A DNA stretch of 52,525 nucleotides from Bacteroidia bacterium (GTDB lineage Bacteria; Bacteroidota; Bacteroidia; M30B66): assembly GCA_019695235.1 (NCBI GenBank), contig JAIBAI010000016.1, positions 1 to 52,525 of the forward strand, in the 5' to 3' direction. Under the pieces are notes generated by a model. The model searched no databases and was not told the origin of the DNA. It was given only the letters and a program-made list of their open reading frames with translations. Every line of letters begins with the position of its first letter. The first letter of the stretch is position 1. This document shows, piece by piece, positions 17,909 through 26,229 of this stretch. A program made the translations under genes and the position numbers.

Positions 17909-19582
17909 ATGCTGCGTGTAATTGAAAAGTATCCCTTTTTAGTGCCTTCTCTGGCAGTTATTGTTTATCTTCTTGCAATTCCGGTTGACATCATGGAAAT
18001 TGATTCAGCTCAGTATGCAGGTATGGCCAGAGAGCTGATTGAACGCAATGATTACCTGCATTTCTATGACAGGGGGGTTGAGTACCTTGATAAACCACCG
18101 CTGATTTTTTGGATTTCAGCATTTTTCTATAAAATTTTTGGGGTAAATGAGTTTGCATTCAAGCTGCCTTCCATTTTGTTTTCAATTGGTGGCATCTATG
18201 CAGTTTATCGGTTCACCCTGCTTTATTATGACCGTCAGACTGCAACTATGGCTGCTGCTATACTCGCAACCACGCAGGGTTATTTTCATTTTAATAATGA
18301 CGTCCGCACCGATACCTATCTGACCAATGCAGTGATTATGTCGGTATGGATGCTGGCTGAGTTTCTCAAAACTCCGCGATGGTATTGGTGGGTAAGCGGC
18401 TTTTTCATGATGGGCATTGCGATGTTGGCCAAGGGGCCCATGGGACTTGTAGCACCAGCCTTGGCACTTTCAACCCATTTTGTATTGACGCGTTCGTGGA
18501 AAGATTTCTTTCGCTGGCAATGGTTGGCAGGTCTGGGAATAATTCTAATTGTGCTTACTCCGATGATGATTGGCTTGTATGAGCAGTTCGACAGCCAACC
18601 AGCGAAATGGGTAAATGGTCGTCAAGCTGTTTCTGGGCTTCGTTTCTTCTTCTGGGAGCAAAGTTTTGGGCGGATTACCGGTGAAAATGTATGGAAAAAT
18701 GATACCGGACCCTTTTTCTTTGTACACAACCTTGCTTGGTCGTTTTTGCCCTGGTCATTGCCCTTGGTTTTCGCTCTGGTCATGTTTATACTAGGGTTTT
18801 ATTCTAAAAAGACTGGTTTTCAATTGCCTGCACGTAATGAATGGATGAGCATGGGGGGATTTCTGTTGCCATTTATTGCATTGTCAACATCACACTACAA
18901 ATTGCCTCATTACATCTACGTGGTCTTTCCGTTTGCTGCTGTAATAGCCGCCGATTGGATGGTGCAGGTATTCAAATCAAAACAGTTGAAAGGGGTGCTG
19001 GCAGCCCAGGGAGTTGTTTTGTTGGCCTGTTGGGTTTTTGCAGGCTTAATATTTGTTTGGTTCTTTCCGCTGAACAACCCGCTGCTGGTTCTGGTGGCAT
19101 TTACTGGTCTGGGTGTTTGCATTTATGGACTATCAAAAGCGGACTTAACTGTATTTGACCGGTTTATGGTTGTTTCACTAAGCTCAGTTTTGGCAGTAAA
19201 CGTCTTGCTGGCATTGCACTTTTATCCATCAATTCTGGCGTACCAGGCACCCGGAGTCATTGCGAAGAAGTTCGATACATTAGATACAAAGGTGGAGCAT
19301 GTGTACCATTTGCATTTAAGTGGACGTGCAATGGATTTTTATTCAAAGAAGGTTATTCCGGAGATTTCAATCAATCAGATTGATAGTTTGGTTCAATTAC
19401 AGAAACAAATCTACATCCATACAAATGATAAAGGATTGCAACAGTTAAAAGAGAAAGGGTATCAGGCACGTGTGGTTTTGAGTGCCGATAACTACTCTAT
19501 AACACTCCTGAGTATGAACTTTGGTAATCCAAGCACCAGAGCATCAACACTTGATAAACACTATCTGGTTGTATTGCCCTGA
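17909..19582 (+). CDS. Family 39 glycosyltransferase (ArnT/PMT-like), integral membrane
   Basis: The 557-residue protein has about 11-12 hydrophobic segments. The first periplasmic loop carries MEIDSAQYAGMARELIE, in which Asp is the expected catalytic base of GT39, followed by DKPPLIFWISAFFYKIFG, the second family signature. DVRTDTYLTNAVIMSVW and MLAKGPMGLVAPALAL are also typical. Such enzymes take a sugar from a polyprenyl phosphate and attach it to lipid A, protein or another glycan on the outer face of the inner membrane. The C-terminal soluble part ends without a recognisable domain. It starts 11 bases after the T run of the SRP RNA, leaving no space for its own promoter downstream of that terminator. 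Start ATG at 17909. Confidence 0.92.
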   Translation: MLRVIEKYPFLVPSLAVIVYLLAIPVDIMEIDSAQYAGMARELIERNDYLHFYDRGVEYLDKPPLIFWISAFFYKIFGVNEFAFKLPSILFSIGGIYAVYRFTLLYYDRQTATMAAAILATTQGYFHFNNDVRTDTYLTNAVIMSVWMLAEFLKTPRWYWWVSGFFMMGIAMLAKGPMGLVAPALALSTHFVLTRSWKDFFRWQWLAGLGIILIVLTPMMIGLYEQFDSQPAKWVNGRQAVSGLRFFFWEQSFGRITGENVWKNDTGPFFFVHNLAWSFLPWSLPLVFALVMFILGFYSKKTGFQLPARNEWMSMGGFLLPFIALSTSHYKLPHYIYVVFPFAAVIAADWMVQVFKSKQLKGVLAAQGVVLLACWVFAGLIFVWFFPLNNPLLVLVAFTGLGVCIYGLSKADLTVFDRFMVVSLSSVLAVNVLLALHFYPSILAYQAPGVIAKKFDTLDTKVEHVYHLHLSGRAMDFYSKKVIPEISINQIDSLVQLQKQIYIHTNDKGLQQLKEKGYQARVVLSADNYSITLLSMNFGNPSTRASTLDKHYLVVLP

Positions 19583-19600
19583 AAATGTGATGTTTCAGCC

Positions 19601-20071
19601 TTATTTGTTGAGGGTTGCCACGCAGGAATAATATACCGGTGAGGCGTTATACGGGTGTTCAATACTGTACTGGATTGTAATTGACCCTCCCACAATATTG
19701 CCAGAGCCTACGATGGCCTGCCATTCATGCTGGATAATATTTCTGCTTTTAAATATCTTAAACTCAGATTTATTTACTGTTGCACGGGTAGGGATTGTGT
19801 AGCCGTTGAGCCCGTAAATAAGTATATCAGTAAGGTTGTCGTTGGCTGCTTTTACCTCAATAAGTTTAACCTCAGGTTGCTTGTTGGCTGAACATTGATA
19901 CATTACAGTGTATATTCCTTTGAATTTATCCCTGGGAGAGATACAGGTATTGTCTTCAACCTCAGCCGATGGATCAAAGTTTTCAGCATTGGGGTCTGTA
20001 CAGCCCCCCTTGCCTTTGCAGCCTGCCAGTATTACCATGATAATCAAAGGCACTATTTTTAAAAACTTCAT
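19601..20071 (-). CDS. CTD-motif lipoprotein (paralogue 2), function unknown
   Basis: The ATG at 20069-20071 starts a lipoprotein signal, MKFLKIVPLIIMVILAGC, so I use it rather than a codon 33 bases upstream; the protein is 156 residues. After the lipobox Cys comes the motif CTDPNAENFDPSAEVEDNTC, a cysteine-bracketed repeat common in Bacteroidota surface proteins. The rest is predicted beta-rich (FKGIYTVMYQCS, LTDILIYGLNGYTIP, GSGNIVGGSITIQYS). It resembles the next gene upstream in length, motif, a following RDKFKGIY/RDRYIGDY block and a NIVGGS/NIVGDS block, so the two are tandem paralogues. No enzymatic motif is seen. It ends 18 bases from the convergent GT39 gene. Confidence 0.75.
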   Translation of the reverse strand: MKFLKIVPLIIMVILAGCKGKGGCTDPNAENFDPSAEVEDNTCISPRDKFKGIYTVMYQCSANKQPEVKLIEVKAANDNLTDILIYGLNGYTIPTRATVNKSEFKIFKSRNIIQHEWQAIVGSGNIVGGSITIQYSIEHPYNASPVYYSCVATLNK

Positions 20072-20160
20072 TGTGTAGCCCGGCTTTTTCTCTAATTGGA
20101 GCAAATATAAACATTGCTTCCCTTATTTACAGACTTTTAAGCTATATTTCTGCTGTAAAT

Positions 20161-20637
20161 TTATATATCATTGAGTTTTATAGCCTTTGTATAACAGGTG
20201 TCAATGCCGGAAGAATTTTCCCAAATAATCTGAATAAACAAAGAGTCTCCTACTATATTGCCTCCACCTGAAACGTTTGAGGAATCTAAAGCACTTAAAA
20301 ACAGTTGTGGCGGAATAAAAAAAGTATTAGGGTCGGATTTAAGGTCGGCATAAGAAAAATTACCGGATAATGGAATGCCAGAAAGTTGGATGCGGTTGAT
20401 ATTATCAGGTGAGGGTTGTACTGAAAAGGTAAATGTTGAATCAGCAGTATTTCCGCAAACATTAATCCCTTGGTAATCACCAATATAACGGTCTCTTAAA
20501 TATCGGCAACTACCATCATCTGATTCAGCTGTTGCCTGGTAATTTTGTGCCTGGGAGTCGGTGCAGCCTCTAATTTTTTCTTTTTTACACGATAGCAGTG
20601 TACAGCAGAGCAATAAAATCAGACCTTTTTTGAGCAT
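20161..20637 (-). CDS. CTD-motif lipoprotein (paralogue 1), function unknown
   Basis: The ATG at 20635-20637 begins the lipoprotein signal MLKKGLILLLCCTLLSC; the longer open frame would run back through the upstream terminator, so I reject it. The 158-residue protein has CTDSQAQNYQATAESDDGSC directly after a short charged linker, then RDRYIGDYQGI and a beta-rich body with GGGNIVGDSLFIQIIW. It shares this layout with the gene 89 bases downstream. The T run of an intrinsic terminator ends 5 bases before the start codon, which is unusual: the gene must be reached by readthrough or by a promoter inside the hairpin region. Function unknown; probably anchored in the outer membrane. Confidence 0.75.
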   Translation of the reverse strand: MLKKGLILLLCCTLLSCKKEKIRGCTDSQAQNYQATAESDDGSCRYLRDRYIGDYQGINVCGNTADSTFTFSVQPSPDNINRIQLSGIPLSGNFSYADLKSDPNTFFIPPQLFLSALDSSNVSGGGNIVGDSLFIQIIWENSSGIDTCYTKAIKLNDI

Positions 20638-20642
20638 TGGTT

Positions 20643-20711
20643 TGTATAAAAAAAAGAAGGGGTTTGCTTTAGTTGAAGGCTTTTTAATGGCCTTAGAAAG
20701 CAAACCCCTTC
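20643..20711 (-). terminator. Intrinsic terminator after the T9SS hydrolase-fold gene
   Basis: On the minus strand GAAGGGGTTTGCTTT (20697-20711) pairs with AAAGCAAACCCCTTC (20656-20670), a perfect 15-bp stem that continues inward with an AAGGCC/GGC part, followed by a run of T (20643-20655). It lies between the stop of the hydrolase-fold gene (20722) and the lipoprotein start (20637). Confidence 0.9.
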
Positions 20712-20721
20712 AGGTTAAGAT

Positions 20722-22434
20722 TTATTCAAAAATAATCCTTGCTGTATATTCAGCAGATTTTGTTTGGATACGTACCAGATAAATGCCGGAAGGCAGGTCG
20801 CCCTTCTCAATTTTTATCTGTTGCCCTTGTACCTCAATGTTTTTGGAGATTTGTGCTCCCGTAATATTGAAGAGGCTAGTAGCGGTAATTGCATCAGACT
20901 TACCTTTCAGTTTTACATATACGGTTTGGTTGGCCGGATTTGGGTAAACTGTAAGATTGGAAGTGTTGACAACATTTTTGGCAATACCCACATTGCCAAA
21001 GAGGGCACATTCTTCCAGGCCAAGTGCACAAACAATGCGTGGGTGAATGAACTGCTGGATTGAATCAATGTATAACAAAGCTTTTTCGCGGCCTACGGCA
21101 TCACTCTGAGCCATAAATGGATTGCTTGCACTGGAAGCCTGGTGGGTAGTGATAGCAGGGTTAGAGCCTGGTACATTTGCCATAGCAGTTGGCTGGGTAG
21201 AGCTCCAGAATTGCCAGGGGCCACCGTGGTTGTATGGTCTGGGTGAGGCTTCGGTTAAAATAAATGGAAGCAAACCTTTACCACTGCCGGTATTGATTGT
21301 ACCCGGAGCAAATGGAATTTCCTGGTTGTAACGAGATTCAGCGGCAACAGTCACAGGGTCAGTGTACACCTTGTTGGCAAATGAATCATTGTTGCCGTAG
21401 TCAGTGGCTTGTTTAACGTTATGTCCGGCACCAGAAGCAAAAGGGATAACAATATCACCGGTAGTATGTACAATTACATCACCAATTTGGTAAGGAGCGT
21501 TAGGGTCTCTAACAGCCTGAATTCCGATAAGTGGAATCTGACCTGGATCAAGCCAGCTGGAGTCGCCCAAAGCACCTCCAAGATTGATAACTAACTGAAC
21601 ATTAGAAGGTTGGTCAGGGTAATTGCCCACATTCCCTTTTACTTTCATCAAGTCGCCACCAGACAATGCGAAATCCATGAGGTTCATTGTAATGCTGTTG
21701 GTTCCGTCGAAATTACCTACTCTATTGGTGTCAACAACAGAAGTGTCAGGGTTGGAAGTTCTTAAGAATTTATCGTCACCAAGACCTGGCAGGCGGCCTA
21801 TTTTCCAGGGAGCATCCAGGAATGCGTGTGCCATGGCAACATAACCTCCGGTACCTTCACCCAAGAGTACAACTTTATTGGGGTCAATCTTGTACTCATT
21901 GGCATGTGCGTTATCATCACGGAAATATCTTACGGCTGTTTTTGAATCTTGTTGCCCCTTATAGGCGGCGTTCAGGATGGTTCCTGTACGAACAATCTGG
22001 TTTTGAGAAACGGGGTTCCAGCCTTTACGGTAATCTACAACTGCACAAACATATCCACGTTTTGCCAATTGACGGGCAAAATTTACAGCAGAACTGTCTT
22101 TACGGTTACCATTGGGCGAGCCGTTTATTACAGGAGGCAGAAAGTCACCAGTAGGCAGGTAGATAATTAAAGGCCTTGCCTCTACCGTGTCAATTTCATT
22201 AATGGGTTGGTAAACATCCATTTTCAATTCAATGGTATCGGGCGCAACAGGAGGTTGCCCTTGCATGGCTGAAATCACGGTTGCTTCAACTGAAATGTTT
22301 TGACCATAGACTACGTTTGTAGTTATAACTATTTGGTCGTCAGTGAAAACTTCTGTTAAATAACGTTGGGCATGCAGCTGCCCTCCAAGACACACAAGCA
22401 TCCCGGCGGCTAATAAATTGTACACTTTTTTCAT
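20722..22434 (-). CDS. Secreted alpha/beta-hydrolase-fold protein with T9SS type A sorting domain
   Basis: The 570-residue protein starts with a Sec signal peptide (MKKVYNLLAAGMLVCLGG, cut after HA at 22). The body is an esterase-like alpha/beta-hydrolase: RPLIIYLPTGDFLPP, FARQLAKRGYVCAVVDYRKG, RTGTILNAAYKGQQDSKTAV, RYFRDD and KVVLLGEGTGGYVAMAHAFL. At the nucleophile elbow the usual Gly-x-Ser-x-Gly reads GEGTGG (192-197), so the Ser position (194) is Gly; classical esterase chemistry is therefore doubtful. The C-terminal VYPNPANQTVYVKLKGKS to SGIYLVRIQT region is a T9SS type A sorting domain, which directs export across the outer membrane and surface attachment. Start ATG at 22432-22434. A good promoter with an internal dyad precedes it and a strong terminator follows. 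Confidence 0.88.
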   Translation of the reverse strand: MKKVYNLLAAGMLVCLGGQLHAQRYLTEVFTDDQIVITTNVVYGQNISVEATVISAMQGQPPVAPDTIELKMDVYQPINEIDTVEARPLIIYLPTGDFLPPVINGSPNGNRKDSSAVNFARQLAKRGYVCAVVDYRKGWNPVSQNQIVRTGTILNAAYKGQQDSKTAVRYFRDDNAHANEYKIDPNKVVLLGEGTGGYVAMAHAFLDAPWKIGRLPGLGDDKFLRTSNPDTSVVDTNRVGNFDGTNSITMNLMDFALSGGDLMKVKGNVGNYPDQPSNVQLVINLGGALGDSSWLDPGQIPLIGIQAVRDPNAPYQIGDVIVHTTGDIVIPFASGAGHNVKQATDYGNNDSFANKVYTDPVTVAAESRYNQEIPFAPGTINTGSGKGLLPFILTEASPRPYNHGGPWQFWSSTQPTAMANVPGSNPAITTHQASSASNPFMAQSDAVGREKALLYIDSIQQFIHPRIVCALGLEECALFGNVGIAKNVVNTSNLTVYPNPANQTVYVKLKGKSDAITATSLFNITGAQISKNIEVQGQQIKIEKGDLPSGIYLVRIQTKSAEYTARIIFE

Positions 22435-22459
22435 GTCAGCTAGTTTTGAATGGTTTCAG

Positions 22460-22490
22460 CAAATGTGATGAACAATCACCGGAAATCAAA
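22460..22490 (-). promoter_or_regulatory. Promoter of the T9SS hydrolase-fold gene with a dyad in the spacer
   Basis: On the minus strand TTTG (22487-22490) and CACATTTG (22460-22467, one mismatch to TAnnTTTG) are 19 bases apart, the standard spacing. The spacer holds a perfect dyad GTGAT-GAACA-ATCAC (22465-22479) overlapping the -7 element, a likely repressor site. Predicted start near 22455. Confidence 0.6.
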
Positions 22491-22531
22491 AACAAATTTT
22501 AAACCATTTCGAACGGATGCCTGAATGTTTG

Positions 22532-25327
22532 TTAATTACTTAAATCAACCAATACAGAAACATAGGCAAGCCGCCCAATCTGAGGACCTCCATACACCAT
22601 GTAAACCTTGTTGTTTAGCAGATTTGAAGCACCAAGCTTTAATTGGGTGTTATGCCAAACCAATTTCCAGCTTATTTGTGCATCCAGCAGGCCGTAAGAT
22701 GGAATAGAGCCGGTGAATTGTGGCGAACCTTCAAAGGTGAAGCCCTGAACCCATTTGTAATTTACCTGAAAACCCAAACGCTCACCTTTAATATATGGTA
22801 ACTTGAGGTCCCTTCCATTGAGGCTGAGATTGAACTTGTTAAGAGGTGTATTAAATGCAGTGATAATTTCATCGGTACTATCAGGCCTTATCAAACGATT
22901 GTATGAATAATTACCACTTAAGGCAAATTTCTCATTGAGATAGTAGTTAAGCCCTGCTGAGAAGCCCATGGTATAAACCACATCGTTGGTATTGGCTGCC
23001 AAACGATACGCCTGAATAGCGGGTACCCCGGAAGAGAAATCTACATCTAAGCCAACCTTATAGCCGATAAAGTCGTGGTAAATGCTGTAATAATAACTCA
23101 TGTCGAGAAAAACCTTGTTGAACAGGGTCGAACGGTATCCGGCTTCAAAGGTCATCACCCGCTCAGGCTGAAGGCGTGCTACATTAAAATATTGCAGCTT
23201 TGAAATATCAAGGTTCTCAAGATAATTAAAGAATGAGTTAATACGTATCAGTGAGTCTTTACCTTGAATGTTGCCCAAAAGAATAGCCCTGCCTACATTG
23301 TAATAGAGGTATTGGTCGGCAAGCGTTGGATTGCGTATAGCAGAAGAAAAAACAAGCCTAAAGGTATGGTTGTTATTATGTGTATAAATACCAGAAACCG
23401 ATTGGGTTGAAATCATCCTGAAATTTTGGTTTTTATCAACCCGAACGGTAGCACTTAATTTAAACTTCTCGGCAAGAAATTTCTTTTGAGCTCCGATATA
23501 GGCACCCCCTTCTATATTATTAATTATCCGGCGTTTAAAGGTGGTATCACCGGCACTGATTTTGTCAATCACCAGGGTGTCGCTAAATATAGTACCATCT
23601 GAGTTGGGGCGGTAAAGCCTTCCGTTAGCGCCGGTGGTGAAATCTGCAAATGAGCCTATTTTGAATTTGTATTCTCCGTGCAGGTGATAAAGGGCAGAAC
23701 GGTCCTTTAAAAGCGAACCTTTGTTTGCAAGGGTTCTTGATTTTACGGCAGCCAATGCTGAATCGAACCGTTCAGTTTCAGGTCTGTAAAAATCACTGGT
23801 GCCAAGTCCGATTTTACTATTGGCATAGGCCCTCACATTACCGTGCAATTCATTGAGTAGCGTGCTATTAGCGGCTATTACCGAGTCGTACACTGCTTCA
23901 TTAAATGGCGATGGGTAGCCGGGCAGGTTGCGTACAATAAACCGTGGGGCATTCAGCCCTCCACCAACCCAGCCGTTTTGGTAGGCTTCTTTCCAGGCAT
24001 TGTTCGACTTAGACAGGTTCTGTAACTCAAATGCTGTTACCACTGCATCATAAGAATCGCCTGCGTTTTCATGTGTTGCATAAGCCCTTATGAAGAAGCG
24101 CTCTTTTTTCGTTAGCTCGATTCGGTTCTGAAAAAAAAGGATATTTTCTAATCTGAAGCGATTTTCTCCTTGATAAATCGTAGAACCGGTGCCGAAGTTG
24201 CTTGTGAATATCAGTTCTACATCCGGCTTTACCTTGTAGTGTGCAGCAAAAGCAGCTTTGAGGTTGCGGGTATTATAGTCTACTAAGTCTTTTTCGAAAT
24301 ATCCATCGCGGTATATAACCCCTAAACCTGCATAGGTAGATTTAAGCTGTGGTGTGCCAGTATAATTATTTCTATATCCCCCCAGCTCTTCGTCGCCATA
24401 CCTGTTTACGGCATCATATCCACCAGGATTCCCCTTCACGGCAAGGCTTTGTTCAGTAGGGGCACTATTGTTTGCCATCCAGTCTAAAGCCTGCATATAT
24501 GCCAGATTGACTTTAAATGCAAGACGGTCTTGTCCTGCTTTATCTTTTATTTTCCATGCATACCGCAGGGCAAAGTCGAGGAGATTTCTCTCTCCGGCTT
24601 TCATCTGTACCGATAAACCAGTATAGTCAAATGGGTTCTTGGTACTCATACTTATTACCCCGTTAAATGCATTTGGGCCATAAAATGCAGAGCTGGCGCC
24701 AACAATGATGTCTACTTTCTGAACATCCAATTCAGAGGAACCTAAGAAATTACCCAGTGAGAAATTGAGGCCAGGCGCCTGATTATCAACACCATCAATT
24801 ATTTGAAGAGAGCGCACCGGTGATGTACTGTTAAAGCCCCGGGTATTGATTATCTTAAAACCAAGACTTGCAGCGGTTAGGTCAACGCCTTTAAGTGAGC
24901 CCAGACCGTCATAAAAATTAGCAGCCGGTGTTTCTTTGATGGCAAGTAAATCAAGTGCCTCCACAGTGAGCGGCGATTCACGTTGTTTCTCAGTTAAACG
25001 ATTGTCAATAATTTCAACCCCTTTCAGGTTGGTTTCTATTCGTGCCATTCGGATGTGAATAAATTCATCCGGACTTGAAACAACTTTTTCAAATTTGGCA
25101 TAGCCCATGAAAGAAGTTTCAAGGGTCAGGGGGAGTTTTCCGGCATCAGTGATTTGAAAATTCCCATCAATATCAGCAATGGCTCCCTTAGTAGTACCCT
25201 TGATAACAACAGTTGCCCCTGGTAATACCTCTCCTGATTTCCCATCGCTAACACGCCCCTTTAAAGTTTGCGCATTCGTGTAATAGGTTGATAGCGTAAG
25301 GCAAAAAAGTATAAATACTAATCTCAT
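22532..25327 (-). CDS. TonB-dependent outer-membrane receptor
   Basis: I start at the ATG at 25325-25327, which begins a Sec signal peptide (MRLVFILFCLTLSTYYTNAQ); 931 residues. Domains in order: carboxypeptidase-like regulatory domain (LKGRVSDGKSGEVLPGATVV to the GYAKFEKVV strand), plug domain (ESPLTVEALDLLAIKETPAA to VDIIVGASSAFYGPNAFNGV), and a 22-stranded barrel to the C-terminus. The final KVYMVYGGPQIGRLAYVSVL strand is typical. No SusD partner follows, so polysaccharide uptake by a SusCD pair is unlikely; an iron, cobalamin or metal substrate is possible but not shown. It is divergent from the SDR gene and its likely surface partner downstream is the T9SS hydrolase-fold gene, 97 bases on. 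Confidence 0.92.
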   Translation of the reverse strand: MRLVFILFCLTLSTYYTNAQTLKGRVSDGKSGEVLPGATVVIKGTTKGAIADIDGNFQITDAGKLPLTLETSFMGYAKFEKVVSSPDEFIHIRMARIETNLKGVEIIDNRLTEKQRESPLTVEALDLLAIKETPAANFYDGLGSLKGVDLTAASLGFKIINTRGFNSTSPVRSLQIIDGVDNQAPGLNFSLGNFLGSSELDVQKVDIIVGASSAFYGPNAFNGVISMSTKNPFDYTGLSVQMKAGERNLLDFALRYAWKIKDKAGQDRLAFKVNLAYMQALDWMANNSAPTEQSLAVKGNPGGYDAVNRYGDEELGGYRNNYTGTPQLKSTYAGLGVIYRDGYFEKDLVDYNTRNLKAAFAAHYKVKPDVELIFTSNFGTGSTIYQGENRFRLENILFFQNRIELTKKERFFIRAYATHENAGDSYDAVVTAFELQNLSKSNNAWKEAYQNGWVGGGLNAPRFIVRNLPGYPSPFNEAVYDSVIAANSTLLNELHGNVRAYANSKIGLGTSDFYRPETERFDSALAAVKSRTLANKGSLLKDRSALYHLHGEYKFKIGSFADFTTGANGRLYRPNSDGTIFSDTLVIDKISAGDTTFKRRIINNIEGGAYIGAQKKFLAEKFKLSATVRVDKNQNFRMISTQSVSGIYTHNNNHTFRLVFSSAIRNPTLADQYLYYNVGRAILLGNIQGKDSLIRINSFFNYLENLDISKLQYFNVARLQPERVMTFEAGYRSTLFNKVFLDMSYYYSIYHDFIGYKVGLDVDFSSGVPAIQAYRLAANTNDVVYTMGFSAGLNYYLNEKFALSGNYSYNRLIRPDSTDEIITAFNTPLNKFNLSLNGRDLKLPYIKGERLGFQVNYKWVQGFTFEGSPQFTGSIPSYGLLDAQISWKLVWHNTQLKLGASNLLNNKVYMVYGGPQIGRLAYVSVLVDLSN

Positions 25328-25411
25328 AGAAGCTTTTTTCGTTTGCAGCAATATCGTAAAACCTCCCGATGAAAGTACAAAATTTGAAATCAGTTCTGAA
25401 CATTTAAAAAA

Positions 25412-25419
25412 TACCTTTG
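25412..25419 (+). promoter_or_regulatory. -7 promoter element TACCTTTG for the SDR-VOC pair
   Basis: Exact TAnnTTTG match. It overlaps the longest possible SDR reading frame start (TTG 25417-25419), which is why I place the SDR start downstream. Predicted start near 25424. Confidence 0.6.
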
Positions 25420-25440
25420 CAGGAAATTTCTTCAAAAGTT

Positions 25441-26229
25441 TTGAATCACTACCAAACTAAGATATATTGGATTACAGGAGCGTCATCCGGCATAGGCGAA
25501 GCATTGGCCTACCAATTGGCGAGGCGAGGAAATAAATTGATCTTAAGCGGGCGCAATATCAAAGCACTTGAACAGGTGAAGGTAAATTGCGGAAATGCAG
25601 CCGTACAAATTCTGCCATTCGATATGGAAGAAATCGGAGAATTTGCCAAAATTGCTGCGACCGCCTGGGGGTACTTTGGCCGGATTGATGTATTGGTGAA
25701 CAATGCAGGATTCAGTCAGCGTTCGCTGGCGATAGATACTCCTGAGGCGCTTGAGAACCGGATTTTTAGAGTGAACTATTTCGCACCCGTTGCTTTAAGC
25801 AAAGCTTTAATTCCTTATTTTGTACAGCAGGGCAGGGGGCATATAGCGGTGGTATCAAGTATTGCCGGAAAGTTTGGCTTTCCACTCAGAAGCAGTTACG
25901 CCGCATCAAAACACGCCCTACACGGTTATTTTGAAGCACTTCGACTTGAGTTGTCGCAGGTTCCGGTTTATATAACGTTGATCTGCCCGGGGCGTGTGAA
26001 AACAAATATCTCACTGAACGCTGTGTTGGCCGATGGGTCTAAGCATGGAGTGATGGATGATGGGCAACGAAAAGGTATTAGTGCTGCTTCCTGTGCAAGC
26101 GTAATCGTAAGGGCAATAGAAAAGAAAAAATACGAAGTACTTGCCGGAGGTGCAGAATTAATACCGGTCTATCTGAAGCGTTTTGTTCCTTCTTTATTTT
26201 ATTTCCTGATTAAAAAAATCAAACCATGA
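25441..26229 (+). CDS. Short-chain dehydrogenase/reductase (SDR) family oxidoreductase
   Basis: No ATG is available near the N-terminus. I use the TTG at 25441, which gives an 11-residue lead before the Rossmann motif and lies 17 bases after the predicted transcription start; a TTG at 25417 sits inside the promoter. The 262-residue protein has the cofactor-binding TGASSGIGEALA, NNAG (VLVNNAGFSQRS), the catalytic Ser in VVSSIAGKFG, and the YAASK motif with catalytic Tyr and Lys (SYAASKHALHGYFEALRLEL). The GRVKTNIS segment is typical of classical SDRs related to DHRS7. It oxidises or reduces an alcohol/carbonyl with NAD(P)H; the substrate is unknown. Its TGA overlaps the ATG of the VOC gene by 4 bases. 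Confidence 0.9.
   Translation: MNHYQTKIYWITGASSGIGEALAYQLARRGNKLILSGRNIKALEQVKVNCGNAAVQILPFDMEEIGEFAKIAATAWGYFGRIDVLVNNAGFSQRSLAIDTPEALENRIFRVNYFAPVALSKALIPYFVQQGRGHIAVVSSIAGKFGFPLRSSYAASKHALHGYFEALRLELSQVPVYITLICPGRVKTNISLNAVLADGSKHGVMDDGQRKGISAASCASVIVRAIEKKKYEVLAGGAELIPVYLKRFVPSLFYFLIKKIKP

Noticed and set aside
20656-20711. Inverted repeat read as insertion-sequence ends
   Set aside because: The arms are 26 bases apart with no transposase between, and a T run follows on the minus strand; it is an intrinsic terminator.
22532-25327. SusC-type receptor of a polysaccharide utilisation locus
   Set aside because: No SusD gene follows and no glycoside hydrolase is adjacent, so I kept the general TonB-dependent receptor name.
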